Positions 36,781 through 56,375 of a DNA stretch of 64,000 nt are shown here, one piece after another. Numbering within the stretch: the first letter of the stretch is position 1; each line of letters begins with the position of its first letter. Made by a program: the position numbers and the translations under genes. Below the pieces are notes generated by a model. That model was not told the DNA's origin, ran no database searches, and was given only the letters and a program-made list of their open reading frames with translations. Where the stretch lies: NCBI GenBank assembly GCA_964057225.1, contig OZ059899.1, forward strand, positions 6,820,001-6,884,000, read 5' to 3'. The stretch comes from Auanema rhodensis. Lineage: Eukaryota > Nematoda > Chromadorea > Rhabditida > Rhabditidae.

Positions 36781-37411
36781 TGTATATGATACTAGATTTT
36801 CAATTTTTCCTTTTCTTTATCCATTTTTATAAATAATGGATTAAGCATGTATGTATATAATTGATATTTTAATTTGTCTAACTGTAATATTACATTCATG
36901 TCAATTCAATGTTTACTTTTGAAAAAAAAATAAACAATTACAAAAAGATAATTTAAAATTTATAAATAAAAAAATAAAAATATATGTTAAGATATTACAA
37001 TATAAAAATTTTAAAAAAATATATTGGATTTGAATATCATCAGTGTTATCGCTTTCGCAAATTTGGTCGTGACTAAACTCAGTAAGTTTCTCTTCTACAT
37101 TGTCTAACACAAATCGCCCGATACTTTTCATACGAAGCCGCCCACATACATAGTAATTTATATTATGCAAAAGTGATAAATTTAATAGAAAAGATATTAG
37201 AAATGGTTAAAAACTTTAAAAATTAAATAAATTAATTGTAATTATTATATTTAAAAAGAAAAAGATTAAAAATCAATTGTAATATCTAAACTAATGATAA
37301 AGTGATGATTAAAGCTACATTATATTTTTGAAGAAGGGCAATTAATTATGAAAAATAAAATAATGAAAAAGTAATAATAAAAATAGTTGATAAGAAATAT
37401 AAAAATAATAT
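36781..37411. other. Convergent 3' region of the MSP-like and P-glycoprotein genes
   Basis: It should contain the 3' UTRs of both flanking genes. A minus-strand open frame inside it is listed separately. The rest is AT-rich without features. Confidence 0.5.
36913..37131 (-). CDS. Doubtful short open frame with hydrophobic tail
   Basis: From ATG at 37131 the minus strand reads about 72 residues: a polar acidic part containing RFVLDNVEEKLTEFSHDQ, then a hydrophobic Phe/Ile-rich tail. The 37020-37145 part is clearly less AT-rich than its surroundings and looks codon-like. There is no recognised domain and no convincing partner exon. It could be a small membrane protein gene, an alternative last exon of the P-glycoprotein transcript, or chance. 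Confidence 0.25.
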   Translation of the reverse strand: MKSIGRFVLDNVEEKLTEFSHDQICESDNTDDIQIQYIFLKFLYCNILTYIFIFLFINFKLSFCNCLFFFQK

Positions 37412-43803
<6,392 letters not shown>

Positions 43804-45193
43804 GATGCTCACACGTTAAAAGTTACAAAAACTCTTTCTAATACCAACTATATAAAATAAAATATATCTGAAAATAAATATTGTAAGAAATACTAGAGTA
43901 CACTAATAAATTCTAGTGTTTGAGCTTTAACAAAAAGTCATTTTTATACAAAACTCTAAAGGAAAAATGATTTTTGAATCACTGTATCCAAACTGTAATA
44001 CGTCCGCCCTTTTATATAAAATGACATCGGCTTTGAATAAGTAATTTTTTAATTCTGATTATAAAAATCAGAGAAAATGTTAGACTCTGTTGACACAATA
44101 TTGCACAATATCAACTCATACCACGACATTTCTAGTTTGAATAGCTTTCGGAAAAAATTATAAAATCAGCATATATCACACATCATTATCAGTTCTATCA
44201 TAAAATGTCATCATCGGTATAATATGTGTGGTCTAAATAGAAACTATATAATAAAAAAAAATAATTTATACTAACTATTTAACTCTTCAAACTTATTTCC
44301 GTGCATTATGATGTATGATTCAAATTTTGCATGCAATTTCAAGAGCATTAACAAGCTTTTTTTTGTTTCAATTCACTAATGCTCTGAATTATCCCTTTTT
44401 GGAAAAGTTGTACCTTGTATTCTTCTTCAATAACAAACTTTTTTTCATAATTTTACAATTGAACAACTGTATTGAACAATATACATTATAAATCTCAATT
44501 TTAAAATGTATCATCATCTATTATCTTGTTATGATTATTTTCTTCCTATCCCTATTTAAATTTAAATAAAAATTTTTTATTATCTTACTGTATATAATCT
44601 TCATATTATATTTTGTCATATAAATTAAATAAACTCATATTATATTAAGATTTATTAATTTTTTTTTCTTATTTACATTATTATACCCGAAAGAATAAAT
44701 TTTTAGATTAATTCTAAGGATATCTTTTTAAATAAAATATTCTTAACTAGTTTTGTCTAGAATCTATTAGCGTTCATTTACAAATATAAAAGATATTTTT
44801 AAATGAAATTGAGAATTTTATTATAAATTGTGAGCAATACAATGGGAGAAAAAGGGAAGAATGAAGAAGAAGAAGAAGTAGTAGAAGAAAAGAGAATAAA
44901 ATGGAATGTTCAAAAGAGAATATAACAAAATATTTCAGGAATAACCTGATGCCTGAATATTATTATTATTACCCGTATACTTATACATATAATTATTATT
45001 ATAATACTAATACAACTTAATTTAATGTAATTTCTTCTACTAACTTCTTTTCAAATAAACTGTTTTGATTTAATCAAAAGTAGGTAGAGGGACACAGTGA
45101 TAATCATGACGATTGCATTAGGTGAATCACCAATATAACCCGATAATATTATAACCATACGACCATTATAATAATAAATATTATTATTATTTT
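43804..45193. other. Region between two minus-strand genes
   Basis: It holds the upstream region of the P-glycoprotein gene and the 3' UTR of the Ly6-like gene. A/G-rich repeats (GAAGAAGAAG near 44860-44890) and TA/TTA repeats (about 44955-45190) occur. No exon is supported. No acceptor-like site directly precedes the P-glycoprotein ATG. Confidence 0.5.
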
Positions 45194-46946
45194 TTATAAA
45201 CTAATAACTAAAGTTATTATAAGAAATAATGGCCATATACTTATTATATTTGATGAAGCTAAGGAAAAACTTTTATATGCAGGAAAATGATGACGAATAT
45301 GATGAAAACCATCTAAATCCCATCCTTGTAATGCTGGCTCATGTGGCGTGAAGAATCGGAAATGCAATCCTTCGTGGAATTTCATTTTATCAAATAAGTC
45401 CTGAGTATGATATTCACTGAAAATAAGCGTTTGAGAAAATATTTAAAAATCGTCAATTCATATAATATAAGAATTATAAATAAGTTTGTGAATATTCTTT
45501 AAGTTTTATACTCACCTAAATGGAGCATTAACAGTGATATTATTACAATTATTTTGAGCTGTACAAATGCAAGTATTAGCTTTTTTGGCAACCTGAAATT
45601 AAAAAAAAAATAATTATTAGTATTAGGTATAATTTTGATCCAAATATTAATAATATATAGTTTAAAATATATATTAATTTTGTTCTCTGCAATTTAGACT
45701 AAAAATTTGTCTCGATATGGGGGTGTCTAAATGATATGCGAATGATATTTAAACTATATTCTGATTTTATGATTTATAATATATAATTCTAGATAATCCA
45801 CAATTATTATTTTTCGTTTGAAAAAACGTAAATGCGTAGATTTTTTAAACAAAAGTACTTCTTAGGATGAGAGAGTAAATGAGAACAAAATTCAATCGAA
45901 TGCAACCGCTTTCTTAGTATTTTTGATACAAAATAAAAATTTTGGAGAGGTTAATGATGTAATACTTGAAGATTCTCACATGTTTCTTAGAAATTAGCAG
46001 TGAATTGTAATTGAAGATTCTAATTAATGTACATATAATTATAAGTATGTATAGTAAACTTTATTATTTTTATATTATTTAACTTTATTTTTGTTAATTG
46101 ACTTTTATCAAAGCTAATATTATATAAATAAATATAAATCTCACCTCACATAGAAGTGTTTCGGTACCAGTTGCTCCAGCTAAAGCTTTCTTCTTCTTCT
46201 GGACTTTAGCCATTCGATCATGCTCTTCTTGTGTAATATTCAAGCATCCAGCAGTATATAAGAAATATTTATTATCTTTATGCTGTCCTGTAAAACATGT
46301 ATATAAAGAGGAAGATGAGAGTATATAACATATATATAATATTTGTTTGTTTGAACTATAATGATATAACATTTTAAATTTAATGTGTATCATGAATATG
46401 CATATTAAAATTTATAATCTATGTATATAATTATAAATTACTGTAACACATGATCGTGTTATTATATAATTAACTTACTCATAAAACATGCATTTCCTTG
46501 ACAAGTAACTTTAGCTGTACTACATCCAGAAACAGTGATATAGCCAAGATTATCATAATCCATACAAAAAACACATCTAAATTAATAATTTAAAACATTA
46601 AATTAGAACTTTTTGTTATAAATAAATATATATATCCTCTAATATAACTAAAGTATTATATCATATTACATCCATATCTATTGAAATTGAAAGTTTAAAT
46701 TGTAAACTTTTATTTCTTTTCACTTTTGGAAAATTAAATTAAACTCTTTTAAATTTCTCAAGAAAATGATATTTAAAACGAATAAACGTGTTTTTCATAT
46801 ATTTAATTTAAAAGTAATAAAGCTTACGTTATCATTCGATTAACATCAAAGTTTTGAAATTCTTGGACAACAACTGGATTCGCTTTATTCGCTAATATCA
46901 TAAAATCTTGTAAAAAATATAGAAAGCTTATCAAGGAGAATCTCAT
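45194..46946 (-). CDS. Ly6/ODR-2-like GPI-anchored cysteine-rich protein
   Basis: Five minus-strand exons join in phase into 219 residues: 46828-46946, 46479-46576, 46145-46287, 45516-45592 and 45194-45416. The start directly follows TTTTACAG. A hydrophobic N-terminus (MRFSLISFLYFLQDFMILA) is a signal peptide. The secreted part has ten cysteines ordered as CVFC, GC, TC, AC, GC, LC, CIC and NNCN. The CxxC opening and the closing C-N match the three-finger Ly6/uPAR pattern seen in nematode ODR-2/HOT proteins. Between the cysteines lies a basic KKKK loop. The C-terminus ends in a 17-residue hydrophobic tail (about 203-219) after a Ser/Ala/Asn stretch, a typical GPI-attachment signal. Such proteins act on neuronal or epidermal surfaces. 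The exact ligand is unknown. The His-rich segment before the tail (HHIRHHF) is unusual. Confidence 0.78.
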
Positions 46947-47900
46947 CTGTAAAATTATTTTTATTTGAAACTGAATTTATAACTAATTAATTATTTATAA
47001 TATATACAAAACATAAGAATAAGAAATAATCTGGATGAAATAAAGAAAAATATTGTTTTAATGCTCATTAATAGAAAATAAAAATTAGTTTCATTTCATA
47101 AATTAATGTTTTTTTTGCAAAAAAAAAAATTCAATGTCAATTCTACAAAATCAAAATGATAATGACGAATGAAAACAAATGAATACATAGATGGTAAAAT
47201 AGAAGCAAAATGACAAAATGAGATATTAGAATCTCAGAGGCGGAACTTGAAAATTAAAAAAAAAATATTACATAATCTTTAATTATTATAATATACATAT
47301 AGTAAAAACTTCTAGTCATATATTTCAAAGCTCATAGATACATGTGTTTGTATTTCAAGCTTTTTTTCAAGTTTATTTGTGTAACTTTATAAATGAAAGA
47401 TACATACATAAATATATCAAATTTCTAAAATATTGTGAGAGAAAAATTTAAAAGAAAAAGTTTCATTAACGATGGTTAGATGATCATCAAAATAATAATG
47501 ATGAATAAGGATAATTTTTAGTTTATGGGTGGGGAGTTCGAACCAAAGATCACGACAATTAATTTGATCATGTTTCATATTGTTAATTAAATAAATTTAA
47601 TTTTCAACATATTTATTGAAAAATATTTCATGTGAGTCAAATACAAAAAAAAAACGAAATATTGAAGATATATATTATTTGTCATATGATTACATAAAAA
47701 ACAGAAAAATATTATATACTACCAACTTAATTGGAAAAAATCTCATAGAATTCAGATTGTAGATGGAAAAGTATGATGAATGTAACGGACAGCGATGATT
47801 ATATAAAAAAAGATATATTCAATGAAAAGTATGATGTTTAAAGCTGAAAGGGGAAAGGAGGGGAAAAGACAGATAAAATATGAGAATATATAAGTGAAAA

Positions 47901-47902
47901 AG

Positions 47903-47965
<63 letters not shown>
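47901..47965. repeat. (AG)n microsatellite
   Basis: AG dinucleotides, uninterrupted over the last 50 or so bases. Confidence 0.95.
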
Positions 47966-47967
<2 letters not shown>

Positions 47968-49605
47968 TACGAAAGAAGCAGGATTAAGTCAAATCAAATG
48001 AGAAACTATATATTCAATAACATATTCATGCAAACAGTATATGTATACATGTATAACTATATGTACAATGAATGAAATAATGATGTACTACTAGTAATAT
48101 ATCAAAAGTAGAATAGATTCATCATTTAAATCGGCAAATAGAATGTCATTTAATCAAATTATTTAAAGGTTTTTTGTCATTGCAAAGATAATTAATAGCC
48201 AAGTAAATTGCTCTAACATTTGAAGAAAGAAGGTCAGTAATAAACAAATTAAATTGTTTTTGCTTGTAAGTTATACAAGCTCAATATAAAGTCTGGGAGA
48301 CTTATCCAAAATATTTATCAAGTAGTAAGCTTTGAAAGAGTTCCAATATGCTTCAAACCAAGTTTACGAGCATCATCTAGTAAGCAGAAGAAATTGAAGA
48401 ATTAAGGCCAAAAACGATAGGAGATGTTCAGATAAATGTAAAATGAGAAAAAGAAAAAGAATTCAAGCTTTAAGCTAAAACAGTTAAGCTTTCAAGACAA
48501 TATGAGAAAGAGTGACGAAAACATTGGCTTATGTTCCATGATAATTATCAAGATAGGCAAGGTCACAATAGCATATTCAAGGAAAGCAAGGGGTGTAATT
48601 TCAGTACGTTTACGTGACACTGATTTGCAAAATGTTAGAAAGGGGAAGGAAAAAGAGAAAAAGAGCATAGGATGAAAACGGAAATGGAGGATGGAGATGT
48701 AGTTGAAGTTAAAGGGGTTGTAGACGATGAAGTAGAAGAAGAAGAAGAAGAAGTAGATGAAGAAGAAAGAAAATGAAAAAGAAAGCCATGATGATGTAAC
48801 AAGAAATAGAAATGGTTCAACCAAATTGAAAATAACTTTAAGGCCATATGCAAATATGGCATGCTGTATGTTCGTTCATTCAATGAATGTTCTCTATCAG
48901 TTTGCTAGAAAATTCAATTTATGTCATAGATTTTAGATCAATTAAATTATATAATATATACTTATATATATATATATATGTGTGTGTGTATATTTACTAT
49001 AAATGATAATTCTAATATAAAATATCTTTTTGGAAACCTTTTATGTAGGTTAGATGTTTAATATTTAGGATTTAAGAACTATATATCTATATATTATAAT
49101 ATATATGAATAAACAAATTATAAAGATTATAAGATAAATGAAGATGATATATACAACTTACACATAGATGTATACCTAGAAATCTAATATTATATATATA
49201 AAAGTCAAAAATTCATAAATTATCTGACAAATTATTATTATTATTAATTAAATAAAAAGTTTAAGTGCTTGCTTATGTATGATGTAATGAATATTATAAC
49301 ACATTATACTAAAGAGAATGAGATGATCGAAGGGATAAAATAGGAAGAAAGATTTGAAAATAAGTATCAGATGCAGAATACATACATTTATACATTAAAA
49401 TAAAACTATTTATAAGTAATTTATACATATATGCATAAGATATATAAAATTATTTTGCATCAGGAAGATTTCTGCTCATTCCCTTTCTATTACTGAAATC
49501 TCTTATTCTCTCGTTGTTCGTCATCATTTACGGTTTCCTATTCATACCTTCTTTCTATTTTTCTATTTTTCCTCTTGTCCTTACACATCTTTTTCTTTCA
49601 GTTAA

Positions 49606-49611
<6 letters not shown>

Positions 49612-49672
<61 letters not shown>

Positions 49673-49680
49673 TTCTCTCT
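49612..49680. repeat. (CT)n microsatellite
   Basis: About 70 bases of CT units with TTTC interruptions near the right end. Opposite orientation to the AG run 1.7 kb to the left. Confidence 0.95.
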
Positions 49681-52367
49681 TTTATTCCAAACTTTTAGAT
49701 ATTAATTGCGGTTACAACTAAAAGGACAACTAAATTAGCACAATATACATAGTAAATAAGTGATTCATTATTGATTTTATTATTAAAATATTTAAATAGT
49801 TTATCACATAATTATATATTGTGATGAGACAATTTCATGATATTTAAAGAAATTAAAGATAAAATACATGATTTAACAGTGAAACATTAACAAAAAAGAA
49901 AATAATTTAATTAAACTTGTGCACATCATGATACACTACTTTTAATTTAACATTAGAACTTTAAAAAGTTCAATAAAGTTACAAGATTAAATTTTTATTT
50001 CTTAACGAAATCGATGTCAAGTTGTAGATGTTTATAGAAAGCTTAGTACGATATACAATCACATGCTGGTTCTATTATTTTGTGGAAACAACAGGATGTT
50101 GCTGATCTTTTCTTGCTTGAGTAAACCAAAAAATGAAAATTGAAGTGCTATTCTTTTCTTTCCTTTTTTTTCTTTACTCATTTCAAAATGTCATTAAATA
50201 GGGTTCTACAGAAGTTTTTGGTTTTTCTGCGAGAATGGAATAGCAAGTATTCACAAGTAAGAAGAAAAAAAAACAGAAATGAAAGAATGAAAAGCGGAAA
50301 AAAAGAAATTTACTTGACTGGACAAGTAAAATGCGTTAAAGAAATAACTCAAGCTTTCTATCAGATCCTATAAATGTTTGTTGTGGTTTTCGCGGCAGCT
50401 TTAAAGTTTTCCTATCTTTTCTCTCTTTATATCTTTTGCTTTTTCTCAGTATCTATGCCATTTCCAGCATAGTTCCTATGTATTGCAGTAAGCACAGAAG
50501 AAATATTGACAAGAACTGACTGACTAATTCATGATGACATTTTTGCTCAATCTTATTTTAAAGTAATAAAATAATAAATAAAAAAAAATAATGTAATAAG
50601 AAATATGAATGAGAAATATATCGATATATACTTAATAAGGCATAAGTAAGTAACGAAAAGTTCATAAATTTCCATCGTTTGTCCTTTTTGATCTTTCTCA
50701 TCTCTCATTTACTCGTAAGAAATACATAGTTCAATAATAAAGTTAGCATATTATATAGATCTGAATGATTAGTATGCTGAATGTAAATTATGGCATAAAA
50801 GTTACAATAAACAAAATGAATTCTTCAATAATTTGATTTTCTACTATAAAATATCTAAATAGATAATAAAACAAAAAAAAATGTAATCGTTTAATATTAA
50901 AGTTTTATAATAAAAAAAATATTTAACGTTGATGCGAAATATTCTTTCATCACGTCATTGTATATAACTGACATGTGAGTGATATTTTCGTACAAATAAA
51001 CATGGTATATCTATTAAGAAAAAAAATTATTTTAAATGAAAGAAGTTTTTATATGAAAATTGAAAATAAAATGAAAACAAATATACTTCTTACGTCTTTG
51101 GAGGAATTTTTATTTTTTTTATCAATTTAGAGATTTTTAAACATAATGATGCCTTTTTACTTCTTTTTTTTTTGTTTGATGGCAATGAATGACGTAATAT
51201 AAGAATTTTAGTAAATCGAACAGTAATGAGACGTTTGTTGATACTATTTTCAATGAATATGCTTTCAACACTAAATTCAATATAATAAAGAAAGAAAAAC
51301 CTAATAGAAACTATAGATATCATGAAGAACATAGTCATTGAATATTCTTTTTCTGAAGCAGAATGCTCCCAACATCTTATCCGTTTCATGTGTCGCAGCC
51401 GTTTTGAATAGGCTCAAAGTACACGAGATCGGTTATAAGGAGATGCAGCTGAGAATCTATGACCTTCTAAAACGAAATCAAAAGGTTTATAAGTATCAAT
51501 TGAGAATTCTGAGTACTGTTCAAACAAAATCATCAATAACACACCCCCTTCCTCATTCTTTTGAATGTCGTTAGAAAATTTACGACAACAAAAAAAACAA
51601 ACATGAAAAATGAAAAAAGCTAATAATTCATTCAAATTCATTTGTAAAACTATTTTTTTTTCTTTTTCTTTTTTCAAATTCATTTGTTATCATATCATTC
51701 ACATATACATATATACACACATGCATTACTAGTGCATTACACAAAAAAAATTTTTACTATTGTTTACGAAGAATAAATAAGCATTTTCAACTTGTTCATA
51801 CATCATAGAAGGCTTCATCTGGCCATACAAATTTTTTCTTTAGCAAGGAAGACTTAAAACTAATTTACAGCTTTAAACGCTGAGCTTAAGTTAATATGAA
51901 TATTTGAAATACACGATTTAAGATGTTATTTGAACTATAAATAAGATTATATAATGAATATTTGCAATGAAAAAATCCTTTATATCTTTTGTGTGGATAT
52001 TTAATATTAACTAGTGAGGTAAGCTAAAAATAGAAATCATCTATATATATATTGAAATACTACTTCAATGAAAAACAAATGTTTCTAAACATTTTCAGTC
52101 GAAGTTCAATTTCAATATTCTGTACATCAAAACTGAGAGTGTAAAGTTCGAACAAAGTTTAAAAATGAAAAAAGGAAAAGCGACAATTGAGAACGGTTAA
52201 TCCAATATTCAGTAATTAATTGTGAAAGGAGGAGAAATAAATTAAATTATAGATTGAAAAAAAGAAGTAAAAATGGGCACCAACTGAAAAGAAAAGTCAG
52301 CAACAGCTGAGAGGAAGTGTCTGATTTCAGGTTTTTGGCATTCAAGCACGAGCAGGAGGGAGAAGAG

Positions 52368-52388
52368 TGACGTCAAAAATAACGTCAT
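52368..52388. promoter_or_regulatory. CRE pair: TGACGTCA plus AACGTCAT
   Basis: A perfect TGACGTCA (52368-52375) is followed by AACGTCAT (52381-52388), the reverse of ATGACGTT, a one-mismatch CRE, with a 13 bp start-to-start spacing. The surrounding 52,310-52,400 is locally less AT-rich. It could be a distal enhancer for a bZIP factor. Motif evidence only. Confidence 0.35.
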
Positions 52389-53551
52389 TTAAGTCTGTAT
52401 AAGTAATTTTCAGTACGAGAACAAGAAAAAAATGAAAAGAGTGAAGCTTTAATAGCTATATATAAGTTTTTTGAGGAAAATAATGGAACATTTCGTCTAA
52501 TACTTCTGGGATATGAATATTGGAAGAATATATTGAATAGGAAATTAACGACTGCTCAATTCAAAGGGTGAATGAGAACAATAAATCTTGAAAAAAAGCT
52601 GTATATATATTTAAAAATTATATATATACCATATATACCATATATATAAATATATAGTATATATATATGAATGAATATAAATATCATCCTAATATATCAA
52701 AAATATAATAAATTCATGAATTGAATATGAATGAGCAATTGTTTATGCATAATTACATGAAATCTGGAAAGTAATTATAAGAGGATAAAGAAATCTTACA
52801 ACAACGAAAATTTATTGAAAAACTAAGAAATACAGTGTTCTATTCCTGAATATAATAATGATTTAAGTACTATAAATCTATATTTCAAATAAAGAATAAT
52901 AAAATTAAAATATATATTTTTATATATTTAAAAAAAAAGAGGAATAAGACTTTTTTCGATTTTTGTTGAGCAAAAAAAGGTTAGAATATCTTGAAATATA
53001 TCTTTCTATATATAGTATAGTATATGTATGTATATAGATGTAACAGAATATATAACATATTTTGAATTTCGAATACTTCATATTACACATACATACATTT
53101 ATAAATGTTTTTCAATTTAGGTATGAGAAATTGATATTTGAACTTCAATAGATATAAGTAACAATAGAGAAAATCAAGGAATTTTAAGAATCTATAGACA
53201 ATGTATAGAGATGTTCACACATAATCGTGTTAATTTTTCAAAGGATTTCAAAGTATTTTCAGTGAAAAGTACATTAAATTGAAAATTCACATAGAAAATG
53301 ATTGTTATGCTAACAGTTCAGATATTAATGCAACTAAAAAAGAAGCTCTTTGAAGTTTGAAACTCGTTCAGTTTCATAGCTCATCATTTCGTCATTTTTG
53401 TTTTTTTTCTTTTGAGAATATGATGATGAAAAGAAAAAAAAAAGAAATATGATATGGTGTTAAGCATAATAATTATACATATATATAGTTAGATGTTCAT
53501 ATGTTGCATATACATGTGTATATTGCAAAGAGTAGTCCCTGAAACAAAGAA

Positions 53552-53583
53552 GAAATCGGGTGTGGGGGGGAGGGTGGTGGTGT
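53552..53583. repeat. G-rich tract
   Basis: GGTGTGGGGGGGAGGGTGGTGGTG is a rare G-run cluster in AT-rich DNA, with G-quadruplex potential on the + strand. A similar G7 run is at about 54024-54030, and a C11-12 run at about 20764-20775. Confidence 0.6.
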
Positions 53584-55675
53584 AAAGCGGAAATTCTTAT
53601 ACAATTTGTTTATTCTTCAGTGTTTTTTGACGACTGATAGTTTTTGGTTCTCAGACAATTTTCTTCAGTTGACGAATGAAGCTTTCAATGATAGCATGTA
53701 TACTTGTAATTATGATAAGAAAAATCAGATAAATGGAGAGGACAATGAAGGCTGCACGAGCAGACAGAAACAAGAATATTATTATTGCTTTCAAGTAAAA
53801 ATAAAATATTTCTTCACGTTTAACGAAGAAACTAACAGAATATTAGCTTCATCACTTAACTAATGTTTGCAACAGCGAAAATAAAAACATTTTTTTCTAC
53901 TCTGAAATGTAGACATAAACCTTTTTCTGAAGAAAAGATATTGAACTTTAGCTGAAAATGCGAGAAAAAATTCAAAAACTTAAGTAATTGTGCAGTTTTG
54001 CCAACGTTTTTTTTTGACGCGATGGGGGGGTGCTGCAAACATTTAAATAGTTTTTGATGCTTCTAAAAAAAGGAAACGAAAAATTCCAAAAATCATTTTT
54101 GAATCTCCTCACATTCCTTTAGAAACAATTTCCTTCAAAAATCACATAAGGAATAACAAATATAATTTTGAACGAAGTTTTTGAATAATATTAATAATTA
54201 AAATGATTATTATAACAATTGGCATATCTTTAAAAAATTTATATTTAGTCAATAATGAATAGAAAATTTGAAGAAAAAAAAACATCTGAATACAAGTTTA
54301 TAAATAAGTATATAAACTTATTCTGAGTATAAATTTAAATACGCTCTCATCTCATCATTCAATGCATAAATAATTTTGGAAAATATAAAAGAAAAAGCGC
54401 TTTCAATCCAGAGAAGCTAGAATAAGCCAACAATAATATCTAATGCTATCAGATGTCCTATCATCTAATGTAAAACTACAAGTCTAATCCAAAGTAAACT
54501 GGATAAGCGTTTCCAGGAGATTTTGTTGAAAAACGTTTATAACAGTTCAATTCCTTCTTTTCTAAAAGAAGATTATATCAACAAGTGATTTTTATTCTAA
54601 ATTCTTGGAAAGTTGTACAAAATAAGAGTTCAAACATCCAAAATAATAATGCATCTCCTAAATTTCAACAAAATTTCATGATATTTTGGACAATTTTAAC
54701 AACAAGTTTTGTTGGTAAAATGGTAATAAATATGGTTAAAAAAATGAAAACCTTAAAATTTTATATATAAATATATACGTAAATAATTATCAAAGAAATA
54801 TCAATGAAAAACAAATAAATAGCAGATCTTTAAAAGATTTTGCATTTGTTTCCAATAAAATATTTAAATGTTTAATATACCATGAAAATGTTCTTTTTTT
54901 TCTTTATTTTTGTCATTAGAGTTTTTTTACACATTAACTATACATAAGTGAGCATGTTATTTCCTAATAAATTCTCTAGAAATTATAGAAAATTGTTTTT
55001 GGAGAGAATGTAGAGTCAACTTACTTCAGAGAATTATGTATATTTACATGTATTAAACCATTGATAACAAAAAAATGTTTAATTTAAATTTAAAATGAAT
55101 TATAACATTGTGAAATAAAATATCAAATAAGCTTTGAGTGTGCTTTCTTTTCACAGACTCACAATTGTAGATTTCTAATTAAAAATGTTGGAATATCAGA
55201 ACAAAAACTAAGGTCATTCAAAATATTAATTGTCATCCGAATCAACATACATTTATTATGAAATCATAAAAAGAACCATTCAATTAACTAAATATCTCGT
55301 GTTATCTGAATATTCAAGCTTTCTTAATTTGGATTATTATAATGAAAAATAATTGTTGAAGAAGGCTAGAATAAACTAGAAAATTCTAATTTTTGTATGA
55401 TTTGCTATTGAAAAGAAAAGACTATAGTTTATTTAATTTATTTATATATACTATACGTCATAGTAAGTAGTGGCTACTATTGCTATAATTCCATAATTAG
55501 AAAATATATTTGTTTATGATTACTTCATTCCATGCATATATCTAGCTTTCAACGATGAATTCAAAAATTGACATGAAGTTATTACTGATTTGCATCAGCA
55601 ACGACTAAATTTTTTTTCAGAAAATAAAACTTAATTGTTCTAATATTCTATATTTAATATATAAACATACATATA

Positions 55676-55704
55676 CAGTCCTGTGCGATGAAGGTTGCAC
55701 ACCC
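55676..55704 (+). repeat. Left terminal inverted repeat of the TIR element
   Basis: 29 bases, identical to the reverse complement of 56347-56375. Confidence 0.9.
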
Positions 55705-56346
55705 CTATGTTAGAGGCCCCAGATTTCCCCTTCAAACTACAAAAAAAAATTTTTTTTTAATTTCAAAAATTTTGCGAGTTTATATAGTATATAGTCAGTA
55801 AAAATAAATGTTAATACAATAAAAACTGATTTCAATATTATTTTCTAAATTTATAAAGAAAAATAGTGTTTTTTGACTAATTTGAATAATTCATCTTAAT
55901 ATAACAAAATTTGAGATTAGGAAGAAGTTAATTCATTAGAAATATTTTAAAATGATTCTAAACACAGAGCTCGATCAATAACCAAGTTTTTCCTATGGCA
56001 TAGCTTCAAACAAGTAAGCTTCATCATCTGAATCTTACTGAATATCTATGAAGAGAACTTGGTTGACGTACAACCAAATTCTCCCGTTTAAAAGAAAAAT
56101 TGATGTTTAGGGTACTCCTAACATTCTATCAAAAAATTATTTCTGAAATCTTGATGAAATTTCTGAAATTCATGAAAAAAGACTTCAAGCAGTTTATGAA
56201 AATTTCGGAGACTTCAGAAAATACTTTTAAACATGATTTTCAAAACTTTAAAGATTTTTTCTGAATTCATTATCGTTTTTTAACATCCAAAATATATTTT
56301 TTCTGAATTTTTGTAGTTTGTCTGAGAAGGTATAAGGGATTCTAGT

Positions 56347-56375
56347 GGGTGTGCAACCTTCATCGCACAGGACTG
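56347..56375 (-). repeat. Right terminal inverted repeat of the TIR element
   Basis: 29 bases, identical to the reverse complement of 55676-55704. Confidence 0.9.

Larger units (their letters stand above)
55676..56375. mobile_element. 700 bp non-autonomous Tc1/mariner-type TIR element
   Basis: The first 29 bases (55676-55704, starting CAGTCCTGTGCGATG) are repeated exactly in reverse complement at 56347-56375. TA dinucleotides flank both ends (55674-55675 and 56376-56377), as expected for Tc1/mariner insertion at TA. Matching stops abruptly after base 29. The inside is AT-rich, with no long open frame and no transposase motif, so it is a MITE-like passenger that needs a transposase from elsewhere. 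Perfect repeats suggest recent insertion or amplification. Confidence 0.88.

Noticed and set aside
47536..47560. GTTCGAA motif like a tRNA T-loop
   Set aside because: No matching acceptor, D or anticodon stems could be folded around it.
48492..48883. Two overlapping minus-strand frames rich in Phe and Ser
   Set aside because: They are direct translations of polypurine/polypyrimidine repeats (GAAGAAGAAG), not gene-like sequence.
51338..51683. Overlapping open frames on both strands in a less AT-rich patch
   Set aside because: Neither frame has motifs or splice partners; opposite-strand overlap suggests composition rather than coding.
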